64,000 bases of DNA, from contig NZ_JAOVZW010000013.1 of assembly GCF_026460885.1 (NCBI RefSeq), positions 62,001-126,000 on the forward strand. Reading direction: 5' to 3'. Positions 7,386-16,488 of the stretch are shown piece by piece. Position numbers and translations under genes: made by a program. This DNA comes from Chryseobacterium formosum (GTDB lineage Bacteria > Bacteroidota > Bacteroidia > Flavobacteriales > Weeksellaceae). Each line of letters opens with the position of its first letter. The first letter of the stretch is position 1. The notes under the pieces are model-generated. The model ran no database searches and was not told where the DNA came from. It saw nothing but the letters and a program-made list of their open reading frames with translations.

Positions 7386-8462
7386 TTACACGAATGGCAT
7401 TTTTACCACTTTTGCAGGAATATTTTTGTTCCTTACCTGAATGAAAATTTCAGTTCCCAGTTTGAAATGTGGTTTGTCTACATAAGCGATCCCCAAACCG
7501 ATTTTTTTCATCGGAGACTGAGTTCCTGAAGTTACTTTCCCAATTACGTTTCCTTCTGCGTCTACAACAGGATAGTCGTGTCTTGGAACTCCTTTATCTG
7601 TCAATTCAAAACCAACTAATTTTCTGCTAACACCTACTTCTTTTTGTTTTGCGAAAATATCTTTAGACACAAAATCTTTGTCAAATTTTGTAATCCAGCC
7701 TAATCCAGCTTCAATTGGAGAAGTAGTATCGTCGATATCCATTCCGTAAAGACAGAAGCCTTTTTCAAGTCTCAAAGTGTCTCTTGCAGCCAATCCACAA
7801 GGAATAATTCCTTCTTCGGCACCCGCTTCGATGATGGCATCCCAAAGTTTTTCAGCAGATTCGTTTTTGAAATAAATTTCAAAACCACCGCTTCCTGTAT
7901 ATCCTGTATTTGAAATAATCACATCGCTTACTCCTGCAACAGAACCTACAGTGAAGTTATAATAAGGAATTTCAGAAAGATTAGTTTCCGTTAATTTTTG
8001 AAGAATCTCAGTAGCTTTCGGCCCTTGAACTGCCAACAAAGACATTTCATCTGACGCATTCGTCATTTTTGCACCGAAAGTATTGTATTTTGAAATGTGA
8101 TTCCAGTCTTTATCAATGTTTGAAGCATTTACTACAACGAAATATTTTTCATCATCCATTTTGTAAACGATAAGATCATCTACAATTCCGCCATCTTCAT
8201 TCGGAAGGCAAGAATACTGTGCTTTTCCGTTTTCTAAAACATCTACATTGTTTGTCGTTACAAACTGCAAAAGGTCTTTTGCACCCGCTCCTTCGATGAA
8301 AAACTGTCCCATGTGAGAAACGTCAAATAATCCCGCTTTTTCTCTTACGGCAAAGTGTTCTTCCGTTACTCCGGAATATTGTACAGGCATTTCAAATCCT
8401 GCAAAAGGTACTATTTTCGCTCCCAAAGAAACGTGTTTGTCGTACAATGCTGTTTTGTTCAT
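7386..8462 (-). CDS. gcvT: Aminomethyltransferase (glycine cleavage T protein)
   Basis: A 358-residue T protein of the glycine cleavage system. It moves the methylene group from the H-protein aminomethyl arm to tetrahydrofolate, releasing ammonia. The start ([23 protein letters not shown]) and the folate-binding motifs [29 protein letters not shown] and [13 protein letters not shown] are all present, and the length is full. The H and P protein genes are not nearby, which is common in this group. Expression appears independent, with its own terminator. Confidence 0.97.
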   Translation of the reverse strand: MNKTALYDKHVSLGAKIVPFAGFEMPVQYSGVTEEHFAVREKAGLFDVSHMGQFFIEGAGAKDLLQFVTTNNVDVLENGKAQYSCLPNEDGGIVDDLIVYKMDDEKYFVVVNASNIDKDWNHISKYNTFGAKMTNASDEMSLLAVQGPKATEILQKLTETNLSEIPYYNFTVGSVAGVSDVIISNTGYTGSGGFEIYFKNESAEKLWDAIIEAGAEEGIIPCGLAARDTLRLEKGFCLYGMDIDDTTSPIEAGLGWITKFDKDFVSKDIFAKQKEVGVSRKLVGFELTDKGVPRHDYPVVDAEGNVIGKVTSGTQSPMKKIGLGIAYVDKPHFKLGTEIFIQVRNKNIPAKVVKMPFV

Positions 8463-8493
8463 ATTTAAATTTTAGTTTTAATATCAATATATT

Positions 8494-8549
8494 TTAACGC
8501 AAAGAGCGCAAAGATTTTTTTAACTACTAAATGTTTTTAAGTTCGCAAA
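8494..8549 (+). repeat. Dispersed 'AACGCAAAG' element, copy 1
   Basis: It has the order TTAACGCAAAG, CGCAAAG, T-run, ACTACTAA, TTTTTAAGTTCGCAAA. Similar stretches occur at 29018-29076 (inverted) and 36702-36757, always intergenic. A weaker relative lies near 58370. Confidence 0.7.
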
Positions 8550-8633
8550 ACGCAGATTCGCCGATTCAAATAATAATTTATAATTGAGGCAAAGGCGTTT
8601 CACTTAAATAAGATCACAAAGTATTTTAAAAAA

Positions 8634-9110
8634 TTATTTTTTTATTTTAAAACTTTCAAAAGCTTCGTTGAAAACTTTCATATAATTTCCGTTCCAGTGT
8701 TTTTCCTGGCAATTAATGCTAATCAAGAACATATCTGTGTTTTTCTGATACAATTTTGTAATCCAGAAAAGCTTTTCTTTTTCATCAAAATATTCATACT
8801 GATACTCTGAATATCCTTTTTTGCTTCCTGTATTTTTTACTTTTTTCTCGTCATCAGAAGAATTATACAGCGCCAAAATAAATTTCTTCACTTCAGTTTT
8901 TGGTAATTCCAAATCATGATACTCTGAAATGGTAATCGCTCCAATCTGATTGGTCGGGAAAATGTTTACTATTCCGTCATCATTGGTTGATTTCCAGGTA
9001 TCGGGAACGGTGATTGAGTAATTTTCACTTTCATAAAGTTCACTTCCTAATTTCTGTGAAAACGAATAAATGCTCAGTAAAAATGTTACAATTAATAAAG
9101 TTTTTTTCAT
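8634..9110 (-). CDS. Secreted hypothetical protein
   Basis: A 158-residue protein with a clear signal peptide (MKKTLLIVTFLLSIYSFSQ, cut after residue 19). The mature part starts with YESENYSITVPDTWK, a pattern seen in small beta-rich exported proteins of the PsbP/DUF1795-like kind, but I cannot assign it firmly. One Cys (SINCQEK) is present. It lies 8 bp after idi on the same strand and is probably co-transcribed with it. Confidence 0.75.
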   Translation of the reverse strand: MKKTLLIVTFLLSIYSFSQKLGSELYESENYSITVPDTWKSTNDDGIVNIFPTNQIGAITISEYHDLELPKTEVKKFILALYNSSDDEKKVKNTGSKKGYSEYQYEYFDEKEKLFWITKLYQKNTDMFLISINCQEKHWNGNYMKVFNEAFESFKIKK

Positions 9111-9118
9111 CGGTGTGT

Positions 9119-9628
9119 TTAAAAATGATGTTTATATTCTTCCAAAATGATTTTGAACCATTCTGTAAATTGTTCTGGATGTTCTGAAATTTCTTTATCT
9201 AAATTTTCCAGCGAAATGTAGCGAATTTCGTCCACTTCATTTTTATTTAAATTAAACTCAGAATTGTAGGTTCCTGTGAAAACATGGTCGAGTTCGTGCT
9301 CCCAAAGTCCGCCTCCAACATCTGCTTTATAGATAAAATGAAATTTTTCTGTAAGTTCTGTATCAACTCCCAGTTCCTCATTCAGCCTTCTTTTTGCGCC
9401 TTCAAGATAAGTTTCTTCAATTCTGGGATGCGAACAAACTGCATTCGTCCATTGATTTGGAGAATGATATTTCTCTGAAGCACGTTTCTGCAAAAGCATT
9501 TCTCCGTTTTCATTAAATAAAAAAACCGAAAAAGCACGATGAAGCAAACCATTGATATGAGCCTGCTGTTTTTCCATTAAACCAAGAACTTCATTTTCGG
9601 GATTTACTAAAACTACCAATTCTTCCAT
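9119..9628 (-). CDS. idi: Isopentenyl-diphosphate delta-isomerase, type I
   Basis: A 169-residue Nudix-fold enzyme that interconverts isopentenyl and dimethylallyl diphosphate for isoprenoid and menaquinone side-chain synthesis. Visible landmarks are LLHRAFSVFLFN, the TNAVCSHP motif with catalytic Cys65, the modified Nudix helix GAKRRLNEELGV, and the second catalytic glutamate region WEHELDHVF (Glu110, Glu112). The length is typical. A -7 box lies just before the ATG, so the leader is very short. Confidence 0.95.
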   Translation of the reverse strand: MEELVVLVNPENEVLGLMEKQQAHINGLLHRAFSVFLFNENGEMLLQKRASEKYHSPNQWTNAVCSHPRIEETYLEGAKRRLNEELGVDTELTEKFHFIYKADVGGGLWEHELDHVFTGTYNSEFNLNKNEVDEIRYISLENLDKEISEHPEQFTEWFKIILEEYKHHF

Positions 9629-9633
9629 TCCTA

Positions 9634-9641
9634 CAAATTTA
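9634..9641 (-). promoter_or_regulatory. -7 box TAAATTTG of idi
   Basis: A minus-strand TANNTTTG match ending 5 bp before the idi ATG; it implies a leaderless or nearly leaderless mRNA. Confidence 0.4.
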
Positions 9642-9840
9642 AGTTTTAAACGTGATTTTGTAAAATAAATGTTTAGTTTTTTTAATATTTATGAAATATT
9701 GGCTTTTCATTAAGTGAAAAATATTCGCCATAATTATGAAAAATGCAACAGAATCTTATAATTTATTAAGTTTAAAATTGATTTTGTGTTAAATTTTTAA
9801 CATAAACTAAGATTAATACTTCTCTTTGAATCATAAAGTG

Positions 9841-9848
9841 TAACTTTG
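9841..9848 (+). promoter_or_regulatory. -7 box TAACTTTG of the HAD-like gene
   Basis: Exact TANNTTTG match 19 bp before the ATG at 9868. No -33 TTTG at the usual spacing. Confidence 0.5.
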
Positions 9849-9867
9849 CACTTTAAAATTTTGAACG

Positions 9868-10269
9868 ATGGAACTAGATTATATTGAGCATATCAGTCCG
9901 ATTTTAAAGGATGGAGTAAAGAATTATCTGATCGATATTGACGGGACAATTACAGACGATGTTCCAAATGAAGAGCCGGAAAGAATGGTTACTTGCGAAC
10001 CTTATCCCGATGCATTGGAAACCGTAAATAAATGGTACGATGAAGGTCATCAAATTTGTTTTTTCACTTCAAGAACAGAAAATCTGAAACAAATTACAAT
10101 CGATTGGTTAGACAAGCACGGTTTTAAATATCATAGTGTATTGTGTGGAAAACCAAGAGGTGGAAATTATCACTGGATCGACAATCATTTGGTAAGAGCA
10201 ACACGCTACAAAGGAAAATTTACGGATTTGGTTGAGAAACAAGTAACCATTGAAGTTTTTAAAGATTAA
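9868..10269 (+). CDS. HAD-superfamily phosphatase-like protein
   Basis: A 133-residue compact HAD-fold protein. The nucleophile motif is LIDIDGTITDD, with Asp23 and Asp25; motif II is the Thr/Ser of CFFTSRTE, and the late acidic/His region is YHWIDNHL. There is no room for a large cap domain. Relatives are sometimes annotated as phosphoheptose isomerase, which this fold does not support. The substrate is unknown. The next gene lies about 100 bp downstream on the same strand. Confidence 0.8.
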   Translation: MELDYIEHISPILKDGVKNYLIDIDGTITDDVPNEEPERMVTCEPYPDALETVNKWYDEGHQICFFTSRTENLKQITIDWLDKHGFKYHSVLCGKPRGGNYHWIDNHLVRATRYKGKFTDLVEKQVTIEVFKD

Positions 10270-10368
10270 AATCTAATATAAAAAGATTTAAAAATTAAAC
10301 AACTAAAGTATAACACTTGAAATTCTTTAATTTTTAAATCTTTCAATTTTTAAATAGTAAAACATTTT

Positions 10369-11328
10369 ATGAAAGTTTTAGCAAACGACGGTTTAGACCA
10401 GTCAGGAATTGATGCATTAACAGAAAAAGGATTTGAAGTAATCACAACAAAAGTTCCTCAGGAATTTCTTTTAGATTATATCAACGAGCACAAAATTCGT
10501 ACAGTTTTGGTAAGAAGTGCCACTCAGGTAAGAAAAGATATTATTGATAACTGTCCGTCACTGGAAATCATCGGAAGAGGTGGGGTAGGAATGGATAATA
10601 TTGATGTAGACTATGCGAGAGAAAAAGGAATTCATGTAATCAATACGCCTTCTGCTTCTTCAGAATCTGTTGCTGAATTGGTTTTTGCACATTTATTTTC
10701 TGGAGCAAGATTTTTGCAGGATTCTAACAGAAGAATGCCTTTAGTTGGAGATACCGAGTTTGCTTCACTTAAAAAAGCTTATGCTGCAGGAATTGAATTG
10801 AAAGGAAAAACCATCGGAATTATTGGGATGGGTAGAATCGGTCAGGAAGTTGCTAAAATTGCTTTAGGTCTTGGTATGAGAGTAATCGCTGCAGATAATA
10901 TGATTGGAAAAGCGAGTATAAAAGTAACTTTTTATAACAATCAGTTCATCAATGTTGATATTGAAACTGAACCTTTGGATGCTGTTTTGAAGCATTCTGA
11001 CTTTATCACACTTCACGTTCCTGCTCAGAAAGAAGGCTATATGATTGGGAAATCTCAGTTTGAAATGATGAAAGATGGGGTTGCGATTGTAAACTGTTCA
11101 AGAGGTGGAGTAATTGATGAAGCAGCTTTAATTGAAGCTTTGGATTCAGGAAAAGTACGTTTTGCGGGTCTTGATGTTTTCATCAACGAACCTACTCCGG
11201 CAAAAGAAATTATCACGCATTCTAAAATTTCTGTAACTCCGCATACAGGTGCTTCAACCTTGGAAGCTCAGGATAGAATAGGGCTTTCTTTGGCTGAACA
11301 AATTTCAAGCATTTTTCAGATTCATTAA
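10369..11328 (+). CDS. serA: D-3-phosphoglycerate dehydrogenase-like 2-hydroxyacid dehydrogenase
   Basis: A 319-residue NAD-dependent D-2-hydroxyacid dehydrogenase. It has the Rossmann motif GMGRIGQ, the catalytic triad region (Arg in NCSRGGVIDE, Glu in VFINEPTP, His in VTPHTGAST) and the N-terminal GRGGVGMDNID segment typical of phosphoglycerate dehydrogenase. It lacks the C-terminal ACT domain, so serine feedback through ACT is not expected. Phosphoglycerate oxidation, the first step of serine synthesis, is the likeliest reaction; serC is not adjacent, so another hydroxyacid remains possible. Confidence 0.82.
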   Translation: MKVLANDGLDQSGIDALTEKGFEVITTKVPQEFLLDYINEHKIRTVLVRSATQVRKDIIDNCPSLEIIGRGGVGMDNIDVDYAREKGIHVINTPSASSESVAELVFAHLFSGARFLQDSNRRMPLVGDTEFASLKKAYAAGIELKGKTIGIIGMGRIGQEVAKIALGLGMRVIAADNMIGKASIKVTFYNNQFINVDIETEPLDAVLKHSDFITLHVPAQKEGYMIGKSQFEMMKDGVAIVNCSRGGVIDEAALIEALDSGKVRFAGLDVFINEPTPAKEIITHSKISVTPHTGASTLEAQDRIGLSLAEQISSIFQIH

Positions 11329-11350
11329 TTTTGAATCTTTGGGAATAAAA

Positions 11351-11378
11351 AAACGCCGCAAATTTTGCGGCGTTTTTT
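11351..11378. terminator. Bidirectional terminator between serA and mscL
   Basis: A CGCCGCAAA/TTTGCGGCG stem flanked by A and T runs, serving both converging genes. Confidence 0.85.
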
Positions 11379-11766
11379 ATATATTGTTTTTTGTTTTCAA
11401 CAAATCTCTGATTTCCATTAATAATTTTTGGTCTTCAGTTGGTCCTGCAGGAGCTTCAATAGGTGCTTCTTCTTTTTTACTCAAACTTGCAATTCCTTTA
11501 ATTAGCATAAATAAAACAAATGCCACAATTAAGAAACTGATAACGGACGACAAGAAATTTCCATATTTTACACCGTTCCATGACAGTTCGGCAATGTTTT
11601 TTACATTTGCTTTTTCCAAGGCCGGATTCAACAATAGAGGAGTGATAATATCATCCACAAATGATTTTACAATCGCACTGAAAGCTGCACCGATAATTAC
11701 ACCGACTGCCAAGTCAACGACATTGCCTTTAAAAGCAAAATCTTTAAAATCTTTAATAAATCCCAT
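11377..11766 (-). CDS. mscL: Large-conductance mechanosensitive channel MscL
   Basis: A 129-residue channel that opens under membrane tension and protects against osmotic downshock. The N-terminal amphipathic segment (FIKDFKDFAFKGNVVDLA), TM1 (VGVIIGAAFSAIV), periplasmic loop, TM2 (FLIVAFVLFMLIKGI) and cytoplasmic C-terminal helix are in the right order. The N-terminal motif KGNVVDLAVG is diagnostic. A -7 box lies 26 bp upstream. Confidence 0.97.
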   Translation of the reverse strand: MGFIKDFKDFAFKGNVVDLAVGVIIGAAFSAIVKSFVDDIITPLLLNPALEKANVKNIAELSWNGVKYGNFLSSVISFLIVAFVLFMLIKGIASLSKKEEAPIEAPAGPTEDQKLLMEIRDLLKTKNNI

Positions 11767-11791
11767 AATTTATATTTTTAATTGTTTTACA

Positions 11792-11799
11792 CAAAAGTA
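11792..11799 (-). promoter_or_regulatory. -7 box TACTTTTG of mscL
   Basis: Minus-strand TANNTTTG match 26 bp before the mscL ATG. Confidence 0.5.
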
Positions 11800-11900
11800 T
11801 TATTTTAAAATAGTAATCTTAAAAGTTTTGGGCACTTTTTTGGTTTAAATTATTAATATTTTTAAATAATTATGATTAAATTTAATTAAAATCGGAGTTA

Positions 11901-13415
11901 ATGAAAATTTTTACAACAGAAAATATCAGAGAAGCAGATAAATATACGATTGAGAATGAGCCGATTTCATCCGTGAATTTAATGGAAAGAGCAGCTTCAA
12001 GTTGTGTAGATTGGATTTCTACAAACTGTAAACATCATACAAGATTTGCTATTTTTTGTGGAAACGGAAATAATGGCGGTGATGGATTTGCAATTGCAAG
12101 AATGTTTTATTTAAAAGGTTTTGATGTCGATGTTTTTATTAATAAAGAAAATCCGAAATTTTCGGATGACGCTTTAATTAATTTTAAAAGATTAAAAGAT
12201 ATTTCCGGAATTTCTGTGAAAGATTTTAGTGAAATTGAAAAATATAATTTTGATAAAACGATTATTATTGATGCGCTTTTCGGAACAGGTTTATCGAGAA
12301 ATTTAGAAGGGATTTATAAAGATTTAATCGAAAATTTAAACATTAAAACCAATCCTAAAATCTCAATAGATATTCCCTCAGGAATGTTTGCAGATCAATT
12401 GAATGATGGAAATTCTGTTATTTTTAAAGCAAATTATACGCTGACTTTTCAGTTTTGGAAAAAGACATTTCTTCATCCTGAAACGGGTAAGTTTGCAGGA
12501 AAAGTTGTTGTTTTAAATATTGATTTGTCAAATGAATTTATTGAAAAAACTCAAACTGATGATTTTGTGATTGATGATGATTTGATTTTAAAAATTTTTA
12601 AGCCTCGTGAAGATTTTTCTCACAAAGGAACTTATGGAAAATCAATTATTATTGGTGGTAGTTATGGGAAAATTGGAGCGGCTGTTTTAGCTACGAAGTC
12701 GGCTTTGAAAAGTGGTTCAGGTTTGACATTTGTTTTAGCTTCAAATTGCGGTTATGAAATTCTTAAAACTACCTGTCCTGAAGCCATGTTTATAAAAGGT
12801 GGTGAAAAATTTATCACTCAAATTGATGAAATGGAAAATGCAGTTTACGGAATTGGTCCCGGTTTAGGAACTGATGAAGAAACAGAAAAAACTTTGTTAA
12901 AATTTCTTGAAAATCATAGTTCTCCGTTAATTCTGGATGCAGATGCTTTGAATATTATTTCTGAAAACGAAAACGGTTTAAAATTAATTCCGAAAAAATC
13001 GATTATTACTCCACATCCGAAAGAATTTGAAAGACTTTTTGGTAAAACTGAAAATTCGATTGAAAGATTAAATCTAGCCAAAACAAAGGCAAAAGATTTG
13101 GGGATTTATATTGTTTTAAAAGACCATCATACACAAATTATCAATCCTGAAGGAACAATTTTTTATAATATCACAGGAAATTCCGGTTTGGCAAAAGGTG
13201 GAAGTGGTGATGTTTTGACAGGAATTATTACCTCACTTTTAGCTCAAAAATATTCTTCCGAGGAAGCTGCAATTTTAGGAGTCTGGATTCATGGACAAGC
13301 TGCTGATTTTGCAGCCGAAAAGTATTCAAAAGAATCGATGCAGCCAACAGATCTTATTGATGAAATCGGAAATGTATTTCTTGATTTAAACAAAAAAGCC
13401 ACAACATTGTTGTGA
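11901..13415 (+). CDS. nnr: Bifunctional NAD(P)HX epimerase/dehydratase
   Basis: A 504-residue two-domain repair enzyme that restores hydrated NAD(P)H. The N-terminal YjeF epimerase domain (about 1-210) has CGNGNNGGDGFAIAR and DALFGTGL. The C-terminal ADP/ATP-dependent dehydratase domain (about 225-500) has GSYGKIGAAVLA, GIGPGLGTDEET, LDADALN, TPHPKEFERLFG and the signature GGSGDVLTG. Both active sites look intact. It stands alone between converging neighbours. Confidence 0.96.
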   Translation: MKIFTTENIREADKYTIENEPISSVNLMERAASSCVDWISTNCKHHTRFAIFCGNGNNGGDGFAIARMFYLKGFDVDVFINKENPKFSDDALINFKRLKDISGISVKDFSEIEKYNFDKTIIIDALFGTGLSRNLEGIYKDLIENLNIKTNPKISIDIPSGMFADQLNDGNSVIFKANYTLTFQFWKKTFLHPETGKFAGKVVVLNIDLSNEFIEKTQTDDFVIDDDLILKIFKPREDFSHKGTYGKSIIIGGSYGKIGAAVLATKSALKSGSGLTFVLASNCGYEILKTTCPEAMFIKGGEKFITQIDEMENAVYGIGPGLGTDEETEKTLLKFLENHSSPLILDADALNIISENENGLKLIPKKSIITPHPKEFERLFGKTENSIERLNLAKTKAKDLGIYIVLKDHHTQIINPEGTIFYNITGNSGLAKGGSGDVLTGIITSLLAQKYSSEEAAILGVWIHGQAADFAAEKYSKESMQPTDLIDEIGNVFLDLNKKATTLL

Positions 13416-13442
13416 CTTTCTGATATTTATTTGAATTGAAAA

Positions 13443-14714
13443 TTATTCTGGCTTTCCGTTTTCAGCTTCAGTAATTTTAAACTTTTTAGAATAAAGCATA
13501 ATTACAATTCCCGCAATCATAAATGGAATTGAAAGAATTTGACCAGTATTTAAACCTGCAAAAGAAATAAACTCGTCACCTTGAGGTTCTTTCAGGAATT
13601 CTACAAAGAATCTAATTGCCCAAAGTATGATGAAAAACAATCCGAATAACCAACCTTGCTGATATTTTTTATCAGTTTTTCTGTATAAAACCCAAAGTAA
13701 AACAAATAATAAAACGTATCCAATTGCTTCAAATAACTGAGCTGGATAACGTGGAACTGTTACTCCGTATTCGCTGCTTTGTTGTGGAAAAAGTAATGCA
13801 AATGGTGAGTTAGGGTCAACTGGTTTACCGATAATTTCAGAATTGAAAAAGTTACCCATTCTTACAAATGCGCCACCGATTGCTACCACAATTCCTAATC
13901 TGTCATATACCCAAAACGGATTTTTCTTGATGATTTTAAATGAATAATAAAGCGTTGTGAAAATCAATGCAATGGTTGCTCCATGACTTGCCAATCCTGA
14001 AAATCCTGTGAATTTCAAACCATTTTTTGTACTTATTGGTAAGAAAACACTCCAAAAATCTTCTTTGAATAATTCAGGCTGATAAAAAATAACGTGTCCC
14101 ATTCTTGCACCTAAAATCGTTCCGATCAATGTCCAAGTGAAAAGCGGCTCAAGATATTTTTGATTTACATGATCGATGGTAAACATTTTTGTCATTAAAA
14201 CATACCCTAAACCAAATGCACAAATAAACATTAAGCTATAAAAATGCAATGTTATAGGTCCTAAATTAATTCCTGAAACCGGATCCCAAATTTTATAAGG
14301 AGTTTCTAAAGAAACAGTTTCTGCAGAAGTGATCGGTGTTTGCGTTTTGACCACATATTTCAGAGTTTCAATATTGTCTTCGGTAACCGTTATGTTTTCA
14401 ACTAATTTAAAATCTTTATCAAAAAACTGATATTTTGCATTTTTATAATTTGCTAAAATCATTGAACTGCTGATGAAATGTGATTTTTCAACATTAGATT
14501 TATTCAGAATGACCAAAGTGTTTGGGTTTTTATTAACCTGAGCAAAAGATTCAAGCTCTGAAAGTTCTGAAGTTGCAAAAACCTTTACAGGAATATCTTT
14601 AGCATTAACTTTTAAAGTTCCGTCTGACAAACCATCTTTGTAATTCTGAGCAAAAATACATTGGGTAACCAGTGCAAATACCACGAGATAAATTCGGAAG
14701 AAAATAGTATTCAT
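13443..14714 (-). CDS. lgt: Prolipoprotein diacylglyceryl transferase with an extra exported N-terminal domain
   Basis: A 423-residue Lgt, the inner-membrane enzyme that attaches diacylglycerol to the lipobox cysteine. The C-terminal 270 residues carry the multi-TM core with the signature RMGNFFNSE and PRYPAQLFEA. Unlike the usual 260-290-residue enzyme, it begins with a signal peptide (MNTIFFRIYLVVFALVTQ..AQ, cut near residue 23) and about 110 residues of soluble periplasmic domain before TM1 near residue 154. The ATG at 14714 is chosen because it opens the signal peptide; the longer in-frame start would overlap yidD. Window context: yidD lies 25 bp upstream. Confidence 0.93.
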   Translation of the reverse strand: MNTIFFRIYLVVFALVTQCIFAQNYKDGLSDGTLKVNAKDIPVKVFATSELSELESFAQVNKNPNTLVILNKSNVEKSHFISSSMILANYKNAKYQFFDKDFKLVENITVTEDNIETLKYVVKTQTPITSAETVSLETPYKIWDPVSGINLGPITLHFYSLMFICAFGLGYVLMTKMFTIDHVNQKYLEPLFTWTLIGTILGARMGHVIFYQPELFKEDFWSVFLPISTKNGLKFTGFSGLASHGATIALIFTTLYYSFKIIKKNPFWVYDRLGIVVAIGGAFVRMGNFFNSEIIGKPVDPNSPFALLFPQQSSEYGVTVPRYPAQLFEAIGYVLLFVLLWVLYRKTDKKYQQGWLFGLFFIILWAIRFFVEFLKEPQGDEFISFAGLNTGQILSIPFMIAGIVIMLYSKKFKITEAENGKPE

Positions 14715-14739
14715 TTTTATATTTTTAATTGAATATTTT

Positions 14740-14982
14740 TTATTTTTTCGGAGGAACGGGATCATAACCGCTTCCACCCCAAGGATGACATTTTGAAATT
14801 CTTTTTACACCCAGCCAAAATCCTTTAAAAATACCGTGAACCTGCAGAGATTCTACCATGTAATGCGAACAAGTCGGCTCATAACGGCAGTTTTTGGGAA
14901 GTAAAGGCGAGATAAACCATTGGTAAATTTTGATGAGAATTACCAAAGGTGATGTAATGATTTTATTAAATGAAAGTTTCAA
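14740..14982 (-). CDS. yidD: Membrane protein insertion efficiency factor YidD
   Basis: An 80-residue YidD protein that helps YidC-dependent membrane insertion. Diagnostic motif: [20 protein letters not shown] (residues about 20-39), with the conserved cysteines, followed by [18 protein letters not shown]. The N-terminal part is an amphipathic membrane-associating helix. It precedes lgt on the same strand, a plausible unit for membrane and envelope assembly. Confidence 0.95.
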   Translation of the reverse strand: MKLSFNKIITSPLVILIKIYQWFISPLLPKNCRYEPTCSHYMVESLQVHGIFKGFWLGVKRISKCHPWGGSGYDPVPPKK

Positions 14983-15159
14983 AACATTGCAAAAGTAGGC
15001 TAAAAAATTGAAATTTAGTTTAAATTTGTTTCAAGTTTCGGGCAGTGAAGACGTGAGTCGTAGGATCAATTAATTATTTTGACGATTCTGTTTTATTCAG
15101 ATTATCTCAATTCCTTTTAATAGGTTTGAAACTATATTTTAACTTCAAATAAAAAAATA

Positions 15160-16437
15160 TTGAATCATAATACTCCTTTAGCAGAAAGATTAAGACCGAA
15201 AACTTTAGATGAAGTTTTGGGACAGGAGCATCTTACAGGAGAAAAAGGGACGATAAGAAAAATGCTGGAAAACGACAGCTTAAATTCTCTCATTCTTTGG
15301 GGACCTCCGGGAACAGGCAAAACTACTTTGGCGGAAATCATTTCTGAAAAATCAGGAAGAAAATTTTTTAAACTTTCTGCAGTTTCTTCAGGGGTAAAAG
15401 ATGTGCGTGATGTAATTGAAGATGCAAAAAAACAAAATCTTTTTTCCGGAAAATCACCGATCCTTTTCATTGATGAAATTCACCGTTTTAATAAATCTCA
15501 ACAAGATTCTTTACTTCATGCTGTAGAAAAAGGTTGGGTAGTTTTGATTGGTGCGACAACTGAAAATCCGAGTTTTGAGGTGGTTTCGGCATTGCTTTCA
15601 CGAAGCCAGGTTTATATTTTGAAAGCTTTGAGCTATGATAAATTGGAAGAACTGATTGATATTGCTTCAGAAAGATTTAATAAAGACGAAAATTCTCAAT
15701 TTGTCATTAAAGAAAAAGAGGCTTTGATTCAATATTCTGGGGGAGATGGAAGGAAATTAATTAATTCTGTGGAATTGGTTTTGAATCAGTTTAAAAATTC
15801 TTCAACTAAAGAAATTACCAATGATGATGTAATGTCTGTTCTTCAGGAAACAATGGCGCTTTACGATAAAAATGGTGAACAACATTATGATATTATTTCG
15901 GCTTTCATTAAATCGATGCGTGGAAGTGATCCGAATGGAGCTGTGTATTGGTTGGCAAGAATGATTGCGGGTGGAGAAGATATTAAATTTATCGCTCGAA
16001 GAATGTTGATTTTGGCTTCTGAAGACATTGGTTTGGCAAATCCGAATGCTTTGGTGATTGCAAATAATTGTTTTCAGGCGATTAACGTGATTGGAAATCC
16101 TGAAGCGAGAATTTTGTTGAGTGAAACTGCAATTTATCTTGCGGTTTCTCCGAAAAGTAATTCTGCTTATATGGCGATTAATGAGGCACTGGCTTTTGTG
16201 AAGAAAACGGGAAATCTTCCTGTTCCACTACATTTGAGAAATGCTCCGACAAAACTGATGAAAGATTTAGATTATGGAAAGGAATATAAATATGCACATT
16301 CTTACGATGGAAATTTTGTAGATCAGGATTTTTTACCTGAAGAAATAAAAGATGTGAAATTTTATGAACCTGGAAATAATGTAACTGAAAAGAAAATCTA
16401 CGATGAGCTCAAGAAAAAGTGGTCTCATAAGTACTAA
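15160..16437 (+). CDS. rarA: Replication-associated recombination protein A (RarA/MgsA AAA ATPase)
   Basis: A 425-residue AAA+ clamp-loader-like ATPase acting at stalled replication forks. Order: PLAERLRPKTLDEVLGQEHL start, Walker A GPPGTGKTTL (residues 48-57, Lys54), Walker B ILFIDEIHRFNKSQQD, sensor 1 IGATTENPSFE, then the C-terminal tetramerisation domain with GSDPNGAVYWLARM and APTKLMKDLDYG. The start is TTG at 15160; there is no better ATG in frame near it. A perfect palindromic terminator follows. Confidence 0.96.
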   Translation: MNHNTPLAERLRPKTLDEVLGQEHLTGEKGTIRKMLENDSLNSLILWGPPGTGKTTLAEIISEKSGRKFFKLSAVSSGVKDVRDVIEDAKKQNLFSGKSPILFIDEIHRFNKSQQDSLLHAVEKGWVVLIGATTENPSFEVVSALLSRSQVYILKALSYDKLEELIDIASERFNKDENSQFVIKEKEALIQYSGGDGRKLINSVELVLNQFKNSSTKEITNDDVMSVLQETMALYDKNGEQHYDIISAFIKSMRGSDPNGAVYWLARMIAGGEDIKFIARRMLILASEDIGLANPNALVIANNCFQAINVIGNPEARILLSETAIYLAVSPKSNSAYMAINEALAFVKKTGNLPVPLHLRNAPTKLMKDLDYGKEYKYAHSYDGNFVDQDFLPEEIKDVKFYEPGNNVTEKKIYDELKKKWSHKY

Positions 16438-16440
16438 AAA

Positions 16441-16473
16441 AAACGGCTATTCAAATTTGAATAGCCGTTTTTC
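16441..16473. terminator. Bidirectional terminator after rarA
   Basis: A perfect 30-bp palindrome (arms AAACGGCTATTCAAA and its complement) with A and T flanks. Its core is nearly the same as the hairpin at 39214-39237 near cas9, with one compensatory base-pair change. Confidence 0.85.
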
Positions 16474-16488
16474 AATATAATTTATAAA

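Noticed and set aside
11339..11848. A 169-codon plus-strand frame opposite mscL
   Set aside because: MscL on the minus strand is unambiguous; the other frame has no family resemblance.
14715..14777. Longer N-terminus for Lgt overlapping yidD
   Set aside because: The ATG at 14714 begins a normal signal peptide; the extra residues are polar and overlap the yidD coding end.
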